From: Planctomycetota bacterium
Lineage (GTDB): Bacteria > Planctomycetota > Brocadiia > Brocadiales > Brocadiaceae
DNA: 39,549 bases
Direction: 5' to 3'
Assembly: GCA_016188675.1 (NCBI GenBank)
Contig: JACPHJ010000190.1
Location: forward strand, 1-39,549
The notes under the pieces were generated by a model that worked only from the letters and a program-made list of their open reading frames with translations, ran no database searches and was not told the origin of the DNA. This document shows, piece by piece, positions 31,937 through 39,549 of this stretch. The first letter of the stretch is position 1. Every line of letters starts with the position of its first letter. A program made the translations under genes and the position numbers.

Positions 31937-32913
31937 ATTCATTAATAACAATTTTATTTTCTCAATTATTTCGAATACCTTTTGTATTCAATGCAGCATT
32001 ATTTTTATATGAATACAGGAAAAAAACAAATCTTGGATTATTTAAATACTCCTATTGGCTTAAAAATCTTTCCAATGATCCATTTTATACGTTCCAGGAA
32101 ATAAGAGAATTCACAGGCAAAATCTGTACTATTAAAAATGGTTTCTCCTTAATCAATCGTCTATTTAACCAGCAAAGTCCAATCCCTCCTTTCCTCGAAT
32201 GTTTTAAAATGTATGAAAAAGGAAAACAACTAGAAAAATATTTCATTTTAAAACAGCGCAAAGGAGAAGCACTTTCATCAGATGATGAAAAACGGCTTTT
32301 CTCCTTTTTGAGTACCTATCCAAATTATCCACTTGAAATTTTGCTTAGCTGGAATCATCCGGGTAAAGATTTTCTGATCCGAAAGGAAAGGATTTTAAAA
32401 TGTATCGAAGGGGAAAATGGTCGTCTTTTGGAGATAGCGTGTTCCGTTGCTCCTTGGCTTGAAGATTTTGTCCACTATAAGGATATCCCCTTATATATTG
32501 GATGTGATATTTCACATTTTGCATTAAGGGTGGGGATGCTATCACAAAATTATAGTAAATCGAAATTTCTGCAGTGCCACGCCGAGCAATTACCATTTAA
32601 GAATGGTTCCTTTGAGATTATTGTAGCATCCGAGGTCATGGAACATTTAAAGAATCCAGAATCCTTATGCAATGAGGCATTCAGAATATTACGAGGCAAC
32701 GGTGTATTTATCGTGTCCTTGCCAATGCACGTTGTGGATCAACACAATATAACCGACACATCGGATTTTGGTGATTTCACTCATAATCCTTCTTTTCCTA
32801 ATTTCAAACAGTTAAAGGATTTGTTTTTAAGAACAAATTTTGTTGTAGAAGATATAATGATAGATCCGTACTACATCTTCAAACTAAGAAAAATTGCAGG
32901 TGTAACATATTGA
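31933..32913 (+). CDS. Class I methyltransferase with N-terminal extension (glycan cluster)
   Basis: The 326-residue protein has about 155 residues before the methyltransferase core, beginning with a hydrophobic stretch (LITILFSQLFRIPFVFNAALFLY). Motif I is unusual, LLEIACSVAPWLEDF (near residue 165) in place of LDxGCGxG, but CDIS, QLPFKNGSFEIIVASEVMEHLKNPE and LRGNGVFIVSLPM are well kept. The start is TTG 31933, overlapping the end of the GT2 pseudogene frame as TTGA, with AAGGAT about 11 bases upstream. It may methylate a sugar. Its translation may once have been coupled to the now broken gene. Confidence 0.75.
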   Translation: MNSLITILFSQLFRIPFVFNAALFLYEYRKKTNLGLFKYSYWLKNLSNDPFYTFQEIREFTGKICTIKNGFSLINRLFNQQSPIPPFLECFKMYEKGKQLEKYFILKQRKGEALSSDDEKRLFSFLSTYPNYPLEILLSWNHPGKDFLIRKERILKCIEGENGRLLEIACSVAPWLEDFVHYKDIPLYIGCDISHFALRVGMLSQNYSKSKFLQCHAEQLPFKNGSFEIIVASEVMEHLKNPESLCNEAFRILRGNGVFIVSLPMHVVDQHNITDTSDFGDFTHNPSFPNFKQLKDLFLRTNFVVEDIMIDPYYIFKLRKIAGVTY

Positions 32914-32936
32914 TGTATTTTAAAAGGAGGATGCTA

Positions 32937-32993
32937 ATGGACAAGCAGAACGTAACGATATCTTTACCTAAATGTTTATTAAAAAATGGCTAA
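32937..32993 (+). pseudogene. Truncated ribbon-helix-helix antitoxin start
   Basis: An excellent AAAAGGAGG (32922-32930) leads ATG 32937 and 18 codons, MDKQNVTISLPKCLLKNG, ending at TAA 32991-32993. This is the N-terminal beta strand and first helix of CopG/VapB-type antitoxins, cut off after about 18 of the usual 50-80 residues. There is no toxin gene beside it. The ORF overlaps the ATG of the following glycosyltransferase (32986) by 8 bases. Confidence 0.5.
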
Positions 32994-34227
32994 CGGTCTT
33001 AGCGTATTATATTTAATTGGCGATAGAGGCCTGGATTTAACAAAGGGCGAAGGGTACAGGATTCATGTATTGAAAATCATCGAAGGGTTAAAAAAAAACG
33101 GGCATAAAGTATTTCTATTAACTATAAATGAAAACCCTTCATTGCCTGAGTTTGAAAACTACCGAACTATTCAACATAAGTATTTGCGCCTTTTTTTCCA
33201 CCGTTTCTTCCCATTTACAGGAACTATAAACAGCATAAACATTCTGCTTCAAATCCTCAGACTGAACAAGTCTTACCAATTCGATATCATACACGAACGT
33301 TTTGGTTTGTATTCTTACGGCGGGATATTGGCATCTAAAATGCTCCATATTCCGCATATAACGGAGATTAATGGTCCGGGCATAGAAGAAAAAAAATTAT
33401 TTACAAAAGACCTTGCCTATATCCAAAAGTTCACAGCAAAGGTGATCCGCAAGTTCTGTTTGAAAAATACAAATCATATAGTTGCCGTTTCTAACAATTT
33501 AAAGACCTTTTTGATAGGTACTCGCTTGGTCAAAAATTCAAGCAAAATCACTGTTTTACCAAATGCCGCAGACGTAGGTGCATTTAATAAACACTTTAAC
33601 GTCAGGGATACTAAAGTGTCACTTGGTTTAGAAGATAAGTTTGTTATTGCATATACCGGAACTCTTCAGGTATGGTATGCCATCGAAGATGTCGTCTCTG
33701 CATTTCCATCAATCCTTAGAGAAGTTCCAAATGCCTTTCTCTTAATCGTGGGGGAGGGACAGGCAAGGGAAAAACTTGAAAATCTTGTACATCTATATGG
33801 AATAACGGATAGAGTTAAATTCATGGGCTATATAAACCATAGTAAGATTCCCGAAGTACTTTCTATTACTAATGTGGCTGTTGCTCCCTTTAAGGAATTG
33901 GGAATGACCTTTTTTGGATCTGCCATTAAAATTTTTGAATATCTCAGTGCCGGGAAGCCCATAGTTGCCTCGAAAATTGGACAAATTGCCGAGGTCTTAC
34001 AAGACAATTTCACGGCATTATTAGTAACACCCGGTCATAAAGAGGAATTAGCAAACGCCATTATCCGGTTAGCCCGTGATGAACAATTGAGGAATTACTT
34101 AGCAAAAAATGCTAAGATGGAGGCACAAAAGTATTCCTGGGACAAATATACAGATCGCCTGCTGGATATTTACATGACATTAATTATGGAACCCCAGAGA
34201 CACGTATTACAAAATTACGCAGATTAA
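32986..34227 (+). CDS. Glycosyltransferase family 4 (GT-B)
   Basis: The 413-residue GT-B enzyme starts MANGLSVLYLIGDRGLDLTKGEG. It has IIHERFGLYSYGGILASKMLHIPHITEINGPG in the N-terminal domain and IAYTGTLQVWYAIEDVV, LLIVGEGQAREKL, MGYINHSKIPEVLSITNVAVAPF and IKIFEYLSAGKPIVASKIG in the donor-binding domain. It lacks its own ribosome-binding site; the short antitoxin-like ORF that overlaps its ATG has a very strong one, so reinitiation could drive translation. It likely adds a sugar to the glycan on the cytoplasmic face. Confidence 0.87.
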   Translation: MANGLSVLYLIGDRGLDLTKGEGYRIHVLKIIEGLKKNGHKVFLLTINENPSLPEFENYRTIQHKYLRLFFHRFFPFTGTINSINILLQILRLNKSYQFDIIHERFGLYSYGGILASKMLHIPHITEINGPGIEEKKLFTKDLAYIQKFTAKVIRKFCLKNTNHIVAVSNNLKTFLIGTRLVKNSSKITVLPNAADVGAFNKHFNVRDTKVSLGLEDKFVIAYTGTLQVWYAIEDVVSAFPSILREVPNAFLLIVGEGQAREKLENLVHLYGITDRVKFMGYINHSKIPEVLSITNVAVAPFKELGMTFFGSAIKIFEYLSAGKPIVASKIGQIAEVLQDNFTALLVTPGHKEELANAIIRLARDEQLRNYLAKNAKMEAQKYSWDKYTDRLLDIYMTLIMEPQRHVLQNYAD

Positions 34228-34249
34228 ACAAACATATCGGACTGATCTA

Positions 34250-35422
34250 ATGGCCCAAAAAAAGATACGCATCCTTTACGTTCTTGATACACTTTTTATT
34301 GGCGGTGCAGAGCAGCATGTAGCTACCTTATGCAGGCACCTTGATAAAGAGAAGTTTCATATTGTCGTCTGCACCCTCTTCAGCCGTGATCCAAATCTCC
34401 ACGAACCTATCGCAGACGAAATAAGGGTGTTAGGAATCCGTGTTGAACAACTTGCAATGCAGAGATGGAGAGACTGGCGGTCCATTGCACAGTTCCTGCG
34501 ACTGATTGATGATGAACAGATTGACATTGTCCATGGACATATGGTACCTGCTGATTTCTGGGGTAGTTTTATGGCCAAGATATTTAGGCGACGAAAGACA
34601 ATTTACACCTGCCATCAACCTTTTCTTAAAGAGGGGTATGCGATGCGCGTTCAACAGTTCGCTTTAAACATTTTTTTAGCAGACCGCATCGTTTCTGTTT
34701 CTGAGGCTACTACGCATTTTTGCTCGAAGATTTGCCATGCCTCACCAAAAAAGATCATCAAAATACCTAATGCGGTAGATACGGATCGCTTTACCCCAGA
34801 GGTTTCTGGATCTTCCATTAGAGCCGAATTGGGCTTATCAGATGATGTTTTCATAATCGGGAATATCGGACGTTACACCCCCGAAAAGGGGTATCCGTTT
34901 TTTATTGAAACCGCTGCAAAGGTGGCACAAACACATCAGAATGCCAGGTTTCTGATTGTTGGACATGGATCTGAATACAACAAGCTAACTGATCTGATCG
35001 AAAAACTGGGATTGACGAATAGGTTCTTTGTAACCGGCCCCAGACGGGATATTCCGGAAATCCTCGGCGCTGTTGACATCTTTCTGTTTACTTCGATCTG
35101 GGGTGAAGCCTTCGGCATTTCCTTAATAGAGGCAATGGCCGCCGGGAAACCCATTATCGCTGCAAACATTGGCCCAACGAAAGAAATCATTGAAGACGGT
35201 ATCACGGGACTCCTTCCTTATCCGGAAGAATGGGAACAAGAAACGGATTATCTGGATGCAGATGCGCTGGCCAGGTCAGTTGATTATCTCATACGAAATC
35301 CTCACGTCCGCAATCAACTTGGACAAGAAGCCCGTAGTCAGGCAGTTAAGCGGTTCAGTATTACAACTCTGGTTAAATCAATCGAATCCCTCTATATATC
35401 CATGATAGAAAAATCACGTTGA
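34250..35422 (+). CDS. Glycosyltransferase family 4 (GT-B)
   Basis: The 390-residue enzyme begins IRILYVLDTLFIGGAEQHVATLCRHL, the GGAE turn typical of GT4. It continues with HGHMVPADFWGSFMAKIF, KIIKIPNAVDTDRF, IGNIGRYTPEKGYPFFIE, LIVGHGSEYNKL, and the donor site GEAFGISLIEAMAAGKPIIAANIGPTKEII. Length is normal. It follows the previous GT4 by 22 bases and precedes a methyltransferase by 10. G+C content rises a little here compared with the genes just upstream. Confidence 0.9.
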   Translation: MAQKKIRILYVLDTLFIGGAEQHVATLCRHLDKEKFHIVVCTLFSRDPNLHEPIADEIRVLGIRVEQLAMQRWRDWRSIAQFLRLIDDEQIDIVHGHMVPADFWGSFMAKIFRRRKTIYTCHQPFLKEGYAMRVQQFALNIFLADRIVSVSEATTHFCSKICHASPKKIIKIPNAVDTDRFTPEVSGSSIRAELGLSDDVFIIGNIGRYTPEKGYPFFIETAAKVAQTHQNARFLIVGHGSEYNKLTDLIEKLGLTNRFFVTGPRRDIPEILGAVDIFLFTSIWGEAFGISLIEAMAAGKPIIAANIGPTKEIIEDGITGLLPYPEEWEQETDYLDADALARSVDYLIRNPHVRNQLGQEARSQAVKRFSITTLVKSIESLYISMIEKSR

Positions 35423-35432
35423 GGAAATAATT

Positions 35433-36173
35433 ATGGAACGAACGCCAGAATACGATCAGCGTATAGAGCGAGACATGAGGGACCGCCAGGCAGAAAATTT
35501 CGAGAAATGGTACCTCCAGGACAAAGGCATCTGGTACAATAAAGTTGAAGTTGACTCAATACTCTCAGCACTGGCCTGCAGAAAAGAAGATATCGTTCTT
35601 GATGCAGGCTCCGGAACCGGTCGAATCAGCAGATCGGTAGCTTCCAGAGTACAGCGTTTAGTCTGTGTAGATTTTTCAGTAAAAAGCCTGTCGATTCTAC
35701 GACGGAAACTTTCCCTTGACCCGTGTATTCGGGCTCATTGTATCGTTGCCGATCTCAGCAATCTCCCCCTTCTGGAAATTCGTTTTGACAAGATTGTTTC
35801 TGTTGGGGTCATCCAACACATTCCCTCCCAGAACAAACGATTAGTAATACTTCAAACCTTACACAACTTACTTAAAGAAGACGGTTCTCTTGTTTTTACT
35901 GTTTTTCGATGGGGTGGTGCGGTGAGGGAAAACAAAGAGGGATATTACGTTGAAAAATTATATCGTTATGCGTTCGAGGCCGATGAAATAAAAGCGCTGG
36001 TAAAAGAAGCCGGTTTCGCGAGTGTTTGTGTCCGCCCTTTAATCGTGCAGCACCTGCGCCTTCGGCGGTTCGGGCGTTGGACAACGTACCTGGACCGTAT
36101 ACTTGCACGGTTCCTGAACCCGAAGCGATTTGGTCTGTTTTTATTGGTAACCGCCCGCAAATCTCAACAATAA
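35433..36173 (+). CDS. Class I SAM-dependent methyltransferase
   Basis: The 246-residue enzyme has motif I VLDAGSGTGRIS (residues 55-66), VCVDFS as the acidic motif II, CIVADLSNLPLLEIRFDKIVSVGVIQHIP and LLKEDGSLVFTVFRWGG. The N-terminal RDMRDRQAENFEKWY helix is a common lid in sugar and quinone methyltransferases. GAGGAAA precedes ATG 35433. It lies between two GT4 genes with short gaps, so a sugar or glycan acceptor is likely. Confidence 0.85.
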   Translation: MERTPEYDQRIERDMRDRQAENFEKWYLQDKGIWYNKVEVDSILSALACRKEDIVLDAGSGTGRISRSVASRVQRLVCVDFSVKSLSILRRKLSLDPCIRAHCIVADLSNLPLLEIRFDKIVSVGVIQHIPSQNKRLVILQTLHNLLKEDGSLVFTVFRWGGAVRENKEGYYVEKLYRYAFEADEIKALVKEAGFASVCVRPLIVQHLRLRRFGRWTTYLDRILARFLNPKRFGLFLLVTARKSQQ

Positions 36174-36186
36174 TTTACTTTTACAA

Positions 36187-37353
36187 ATGAAAATTTTAGT
36201 TTTCACCGACATGTTTCCAAGCAAGGAAGAACCTGCAGCGGGTGTCTTTGTTTACGAGCTTTCAAAAGCCGTGTCATATAAAAGCCAGGTCGTTGTCATC
36301 CATCCACGGCTTTGGAATCCATTTAATATAAAATCCCGCAAAGAAAAACTGAACAACCATCTTCACTTGAATGACATAGAAATCTACAGACCAAAACTGT
36401 TCATACTACCGATAGGAGACAGGTTATTCTTCAGAGCCTTTGCCTTTCTTATTGCAGCCTTGCCTCTGCTTAGAAAATTAAGAAAAACATTCCATTTTGA
36501 TCTTATTCATGCACACATGGCTGGTCCTGCCGGTTTTGCCGCTGTTTTACTGGGTATGCTATTTGGAAAACCCATAATTGTCACTGTACATGGCTCCGAC
36601 ATTCATACTTTTCCAAAACACCTTTTTCTTAGGCGAATGGTTATTTTCACATTAAAACGGGCAACTAAGGTCGTAGCCGTTAGTCAGTCTTTAAAAGATT
36701 TGGTCTCGAAACTGATAGATTCACAGAAAAACATACTCATAATCCGAAATGGATCAAGGCAAGAAATATTTTTCCCCATTGATAAAACAACCGCAAGAGA
36801 ACGGCTTGGTTTACCGAACAATAAGAAAATTATCCTTTTTATAGGCAGTCTAATACCAAGAAAGGGTGTTGATGTCTTACTCAGCGCCTTCACCCTCCTG
36901 AATGAAAAAAACAACATAAACCTCCTCCTGATAGGAGAAGGCGAATCAGAGCCAAAATTAAAAGCCTTAACGAAAGAATTGCATATCGAAACACAAGTAT
37001 ATTTTATTGGCTCTAAAAAACATGACGAAATACCTCTATGGCTGAATGCATGCGATGTTTTTTGTTTACCCAGCCATCATGAAGGGTTTCCAACGGTTAT
37101 TGTCGAGGCATTCGCGTGTGGACGGCCTGTGGTTGCAACAAAAGTTGATGGTGTCCCAGAAGCTATAACAAATGATACCGTAGGCCTATTGGTAGAACCC
37201 AATAATAGTGAAGCTTTAGCTTCGGCACTCAATAAAGCACTGGAAAAGGAATGGGATTATCAAACTATAGCAGAATATGGCAAACGCTTTTCATGGGATA
37301 CGATTGCTGAGGAATACCTTGAATTATATAAAAACGCAGTTTCAAAAATATGA
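36187..37353 (+). CDS. Glycosyltransferase family 4 (GT-B)
   Basis: The 388-residue enzyme starts MKILVFTDMFPSKEEPAAGVFVYELSKA. It has DLIHAHMAGPAGFAAVLLGMLFGKPIIVTVHGSD, ILIIRNGSRQEIFFP, ILFIGSLIPRKGVDVLLSAF, LLLIGEGESEPKL and the donor motif HEGFPTVIVEAFACGRPVVATKVDGVPEAI. This arrangement is common in capsule and exopolysaccharide GT4 enzymes. It starts 13 bases after the methyltransferase gene. Confidence 0.9.
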   Translation: MKILVFTDMFPSKEEPAAGVFVYELSKAVSYKSQVVVIHPRLWNPFNIKSRKEKLNNHLHLNDIEIYRPKLFILPIGDRLFFRAFAFLIAALPLLRKLRKTFHFDLIHAHMAGPAGFAAVLLGMLFGKPIIVTVHGSDIHTFPKHLFLRRMVIFTLKRATKVVAVSQSLKDLVSKLIDSQKNILIIRNGSRQEIFFPIDKTTARERLGLPNNKKIILFIGSLIPRKGVDVLLSAFTLLNEKNNINLLLIGEGESEPKLKALTKELHIETQVYFIGSKKHDEIPLWLNACDVFCLPSHHEGFPTVIVEAFACGRPVVATKVDGVPEAITNDTVGLLVEPNNSEALASALNKALEKEWDYQTIAEYGKRFSWDTIAEEYLELYKNAVSKI

Positions 37354-37375
37354 ATCTACAGATAGTTGTCTGTCT

Positions 37376-39361
37376 ATGACACGGATTATACAAATAATAC
37401 TTATTCTTTCAATCCCGCTTATAGTTTTTCTCAATTCATTGAACAATACCTTTGTCTATGATGATGTATTTACCATAACCGATAATTATTTCATCAGGGA
37501 CTGGGGAAATTTCACCGCTTTTTTTACGGACGATTATTTTAAATATTCAGGAGAGGTAACGTATCGTCCTGTTGTTACCTTTTCTTATTTCATTGATTAT
37601 TCCATATGGCATCTCAATCCCACTGGGTTTCATCTGACTAATATCCTGCTCCATGCAGTTAATGCGGCACTCGTTTACCTGCTGGTTTCTAACATCTCCA
37701 GGTCGCATACTGCCGCTTTTCTTACAGGCGTCCTGTTTGCCTTGCATCCTATATTAACAGAGGCCGTAAACGGAATTAGCTACAGGGAAGACCTCCTTGC
37801 AACCACCTTTTTCCTCGGCGCCATTTTATTGTTTATTAAATCCAAAATCAAAAATCCAAAATCAAAAATCGCAAATTGTTTATACCCTCTTTCCCTGTTT
37901 TCATATCTTCTGGCGCTATGCTCTAAAGAAGTGGCAATTACGTTGCCCCTTATTGTTTTTCTTTTAGATTGGTTGATGGGAGACAAAAACAGGATTAAGA
38001 AAAATATTATCAAATATTATATTGGTTTTATACTTGTCAGTGGTTTTTATCTATTCTTAAGATTTGTGTGGTTTCACAATCCTGTAGAGGAACAGTTGGT
38101 GTATCCAGATAATAGTTTCCTGGTAAACCTTCTAACCATGCCAAAGATTTTTTGCTCTTATATAAAATTGTTATTCTTCCCCACCTGTTTTAATGCAGAG
38201 TATATTATTTCTCACACAAAGACCCCATTTGCAGCGACTTTTATCCTCAGCATGATATTTCTGTGTGTAATCGGAATAATCACCTATAGATTTTATAACC
38301 AGTCAAAGCGTCTGTTTTTCTTTATGCTCTGGTTTTTCATCACCTTGGCTCCCACAATGAATATTATCCCCATAGCCAACATTATGGCTGAAAGATACCT
38401 CTATCTCCCCTCGGTTGGATTTTGTGCGATACTGGCATACACTTCAACAGGAATCTGGCGGCAGGCATGGGTATTTATCGCAAGGGAAGATAGGGAAACG
38501 GGGAGAGGGGAAGAGGGGAGACTCGCCTTCCCCACCTCACACCTTCCCAACCTCCGAAGATGGCTTTCCATATTCACGACTTGCATGGTTTTGATCGTTG
38601 TTATCCCTTATTCACTCTCCACCACCAAAAGAAACAAGGTATGGATAAACCCCCTCACCTTCTGGTCAAAAACCGTGGAAGATTCACCCAGTAGTTCCAG
38701 GGCGCATAACAATCTGGGTATGATTTATCTTCAGAACAATAAAACCGATCTGGCAATTCGTGAATTTCAAACATCAATTGCCATTGAGTCCGACCCTGAA
38801 TATCACCACAATTTAGGGATGGCTTATCAGAAAAAAGGCATGAAAGAAGAGTCTCTGCAGGAATACTATCACGTTCTGGCAGTAAACCCAAACTCCGCCC
38901 TTACCCACAATAATATGGGCAATATCCTGGTCGATAAGGGACGCATTGATGAAGGAATCTCAAAATTCAAAGAGGCCATTCAGTTAAAACCCAATTATTA
39001 TGACGCCCATTATAACCTTGGGCTTGCCTATTTTAAGAAAGGTCTTTTGGATGCCTCGATAGATGAATTTAAACTGGCCATCCATTATGAGCCGGACCAT
39101 CCAGAAGCGCACAGTTGCCTGGGCACTGCTTATGCCAACAAGGGGTTATTCGAAGAGGCAATTAAGGAGATTGAAGAGGCCGTACGGCAAAAACCAAATT
39201 ATCCTAATGCTTACAAAATTCTCGGATTAATCTATCTAAATTACAAAAAAGACATTCAAAAGGCCGTGTACTGTTTCAATGAGTTTCTGAGACTGGATCC
39301 AAAAAACAGCGAGGCGGGACTGATAAGAAAAACTATTGAAAAACTTCAATCACCACAATAA
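37376..39361 (+). CDS. TMTC-like multi-spanning membrane protein with C-terminal TPR repeats
   Basis: The 661-residue protein has about ten to twelve membrane segments (to about residue 430) followed by about six TPR units (about 440-650, e.g. AHNNLGMIYLQNNKTDLAIREF, AHYNLGLAYFKKGLLDASIDEF). NTFVYDDVFTITDNYFIRDW gives the first-loop acidic pair, and TGFHLTNILLHAVNAALVYLL and NGISYREDLLATTFFLGAILLF match bacterial relatives of the eukaryotic TMTC O-mannosyltransferases. It may transfer a polyprenyl-linked sugar to protein outside the cytoplasm. ATG 37376 is preferred to the frame-open start at 37277 inside the upstream gene. Two in-frame low-complexity insertions are noted in the findings. Confidence 0.8.
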   Translation: MTRIIQIILILSIPLIVFLNSLNNTFVYDDVFTITDNYFIRDWGNFTAFFTDDYFKYSGEVTYRPVVTFSYFIDYSIWHLNPTGFHLTNILLHAVNAALVYLLVSNISRSHTAAFLTGVLFALHPILTEAVNGISYREDLLATTFFLGAILLFIKSKIKNPKSKIANCLYPLSLFSYLLALCSKEVAITLPLIVFLLDWLMGDKNRIKKNIIKYYIGFILVSGFYLFLRFVWFHNPVEEQLVYPDNSFLVNLLTMPKIFCSYIKLLFFPTCFNAEYIISHTKTPFAATFILSMIFLCVIGIITYRFYNQSKRLFFFMLWFFITLAPTMNIIPIANIMAERYLYLPSVGFCAILAYTSTGIWRQAWVFIAREDRETGRGEEGRLAFPTSHLPNLRRWLSIFTTCMVLIVVIPYSLSTTKRNKVWINPLTFWSKTVEDSPSSSRAHNNLGMIYLQNNKTDLAIREFQTSIAIESDPEYHHNLGMAYQKKGMKEESLQEYYHVLAVNPNSALTHNNMGNILVDKGRIDEGISKFKEAIQLKPNYYDAHYNLGLAYFKKGLLDASIDEFKLAIHYEPDHPEAHSCLGTAYANKGLFEEAIKEIEEAVRQKPNYPNAYKILGLIYLNYKKDIQKAVYCFNEFLRLDPKNSEAGLIRKTIEKLQSPQ

Positions 39362-39549
39362 CCATATTAGCAATAGTTCACCATAGAGGCACGGAGAGAC
39401 GAAGAGAAAACAAGTAAAGAATCCACCCGCGGAGCAGGTGGCTTTGGGTTAACCCCTAAAAGGGGATGAGTTTGCCATTTGTACTCATTACGCAAACTGT
39501 AAGTAATTCCCGTAGTGTGTAGAACTAACAGCGATTCGTTTTCATGCAA
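39362..39549. repeat. Repeat-like intergenic sequence with hairpins at the window edge
   Basis: The stretch starts with CACCATAGAGGCACGGAGAG, close to a very common bacterial intergenic repeat phrase. It then has a hairpin CCACC-CGCGGAGCA-GGTGG (39423-39441, with an inner GC/GC pairing) and CCCC-TAAAA-GGGG (39453-39465). Paired hairpins of this kind occur at ends of IS200/IS605-type elements, but no transposase is in view. A minus-strand open frame here is not supported as a gene. Confidence 0.35.

Noticed and set aside
37841-37868. CRISPR-like repeat
   Set aside because: There are only two 14-bp direct copies with no spacer, inside a coding gene; no CRISPR array or cas gene is present in the window.
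39367-39549. 60-codon minus-strand frame at the right edge
   Set aside because: It lies over repeat-like hairpin DNA and shows no recognisable protein features.

Overview
The window looks like a chromosomal segment of an AT-rich planctomycete, most plausibly an anammox bacterium of the Brocadiales (Brocadia/Kuenenia/Jettenia-like). This is an inference: no anammox marker gene is present. It rests on overall gene style, small DUF5618 (HEPN-like) and Uma2 proteins, many dispersed G/C-rich palindromic repeats, and a very large stock of surface-glycan genes. Everything is typical of a Gram-negative cell envelope (outer-membrane efflux, Mla lipid transport, Wzm/Wzt export).

Layout. (1) 1-4604, + strand: a DevBCA/MacAB-like ABC efflux operon (possible regulator tail, FtsX-type permease, ATPase, HlyD adaptor, NodT/TolC lipoprotein). 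Its sequence is visibly richer in G+C than the rest. (2) 4738-5112: a small helical DUF5618 protein with its own promoter. (3) 5373-6572, - strand: moeA, apparently leaderless. (4) 6834-12307, + strand: a lipoprotein, a large YfhO-type membrane protein, then mlaE-mlaF-mlaD. (5) 25068-12343, - strand: a long chain of close or overlapping genes: purD, a possibly exported methyltransferase, a PcrA/UvrD helicase, an IscS/NifS-like protein, a Uma2 nuclease-like protein, IscU, TusA, then the glycan exporter pair Wzm/Wzt, a radical SAM protein, two GT2 glycosyltransferases and a methyltransferase. (6) 25306-25382, +: an initiator tRNA-fMet. (7) 25410-26999, -: a sugar dehydrogenase/acetyltransferase/zinc-ribbon fusion. 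(8) 27215-39361, +: a second glycan cluster with GT4, radical SAM/SPASM, GT39-like membrane protein, a broken GT2 gene, methyltransferase, two GT4, methyltransferase, GT4, and a TMTC-like membrane protein with TPR repeats. The last 190 bases hold only repeat-like sequence.

How the genes fit together. Two glycan blocks flank a housekeeping block and together hold glycosyltransferases, SAM methyltransferases, two radical SAM enzymes, an amino-sugar-forming fusion enzyme and an ABC-2 polysaccharide exporter whose ATPase has a Wzt-type C-terminal extension. Together they look like a pathway for a methylated amino-sugar-containing surface glycan.

The most striking single observation is that the IscS-like protein beside IscU and TusA has lost the PLP-binding lysine (Gln202), the neighbouring histidine (Asn201), the glutamine that contacts PLP (Ala179) and the substrate-binding arginine (Leu352), yet keeps the mobile-loop cysteine (Cys325). 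It reads as a PLP-free scaffold or cluster-ligand partner rather than a desulfurase, comparable with the lysine-less IscS of Archaeoglobus fulgidus. Other notable points are a tandem duplication that gives purD a 12-codon leader ORF, a truncated ribbon-helix-helix antitoxin ORF overlapping a glycosyltransferase start, and a glycosyltransferase pseudogene interrupted by a 130-bp insertion.
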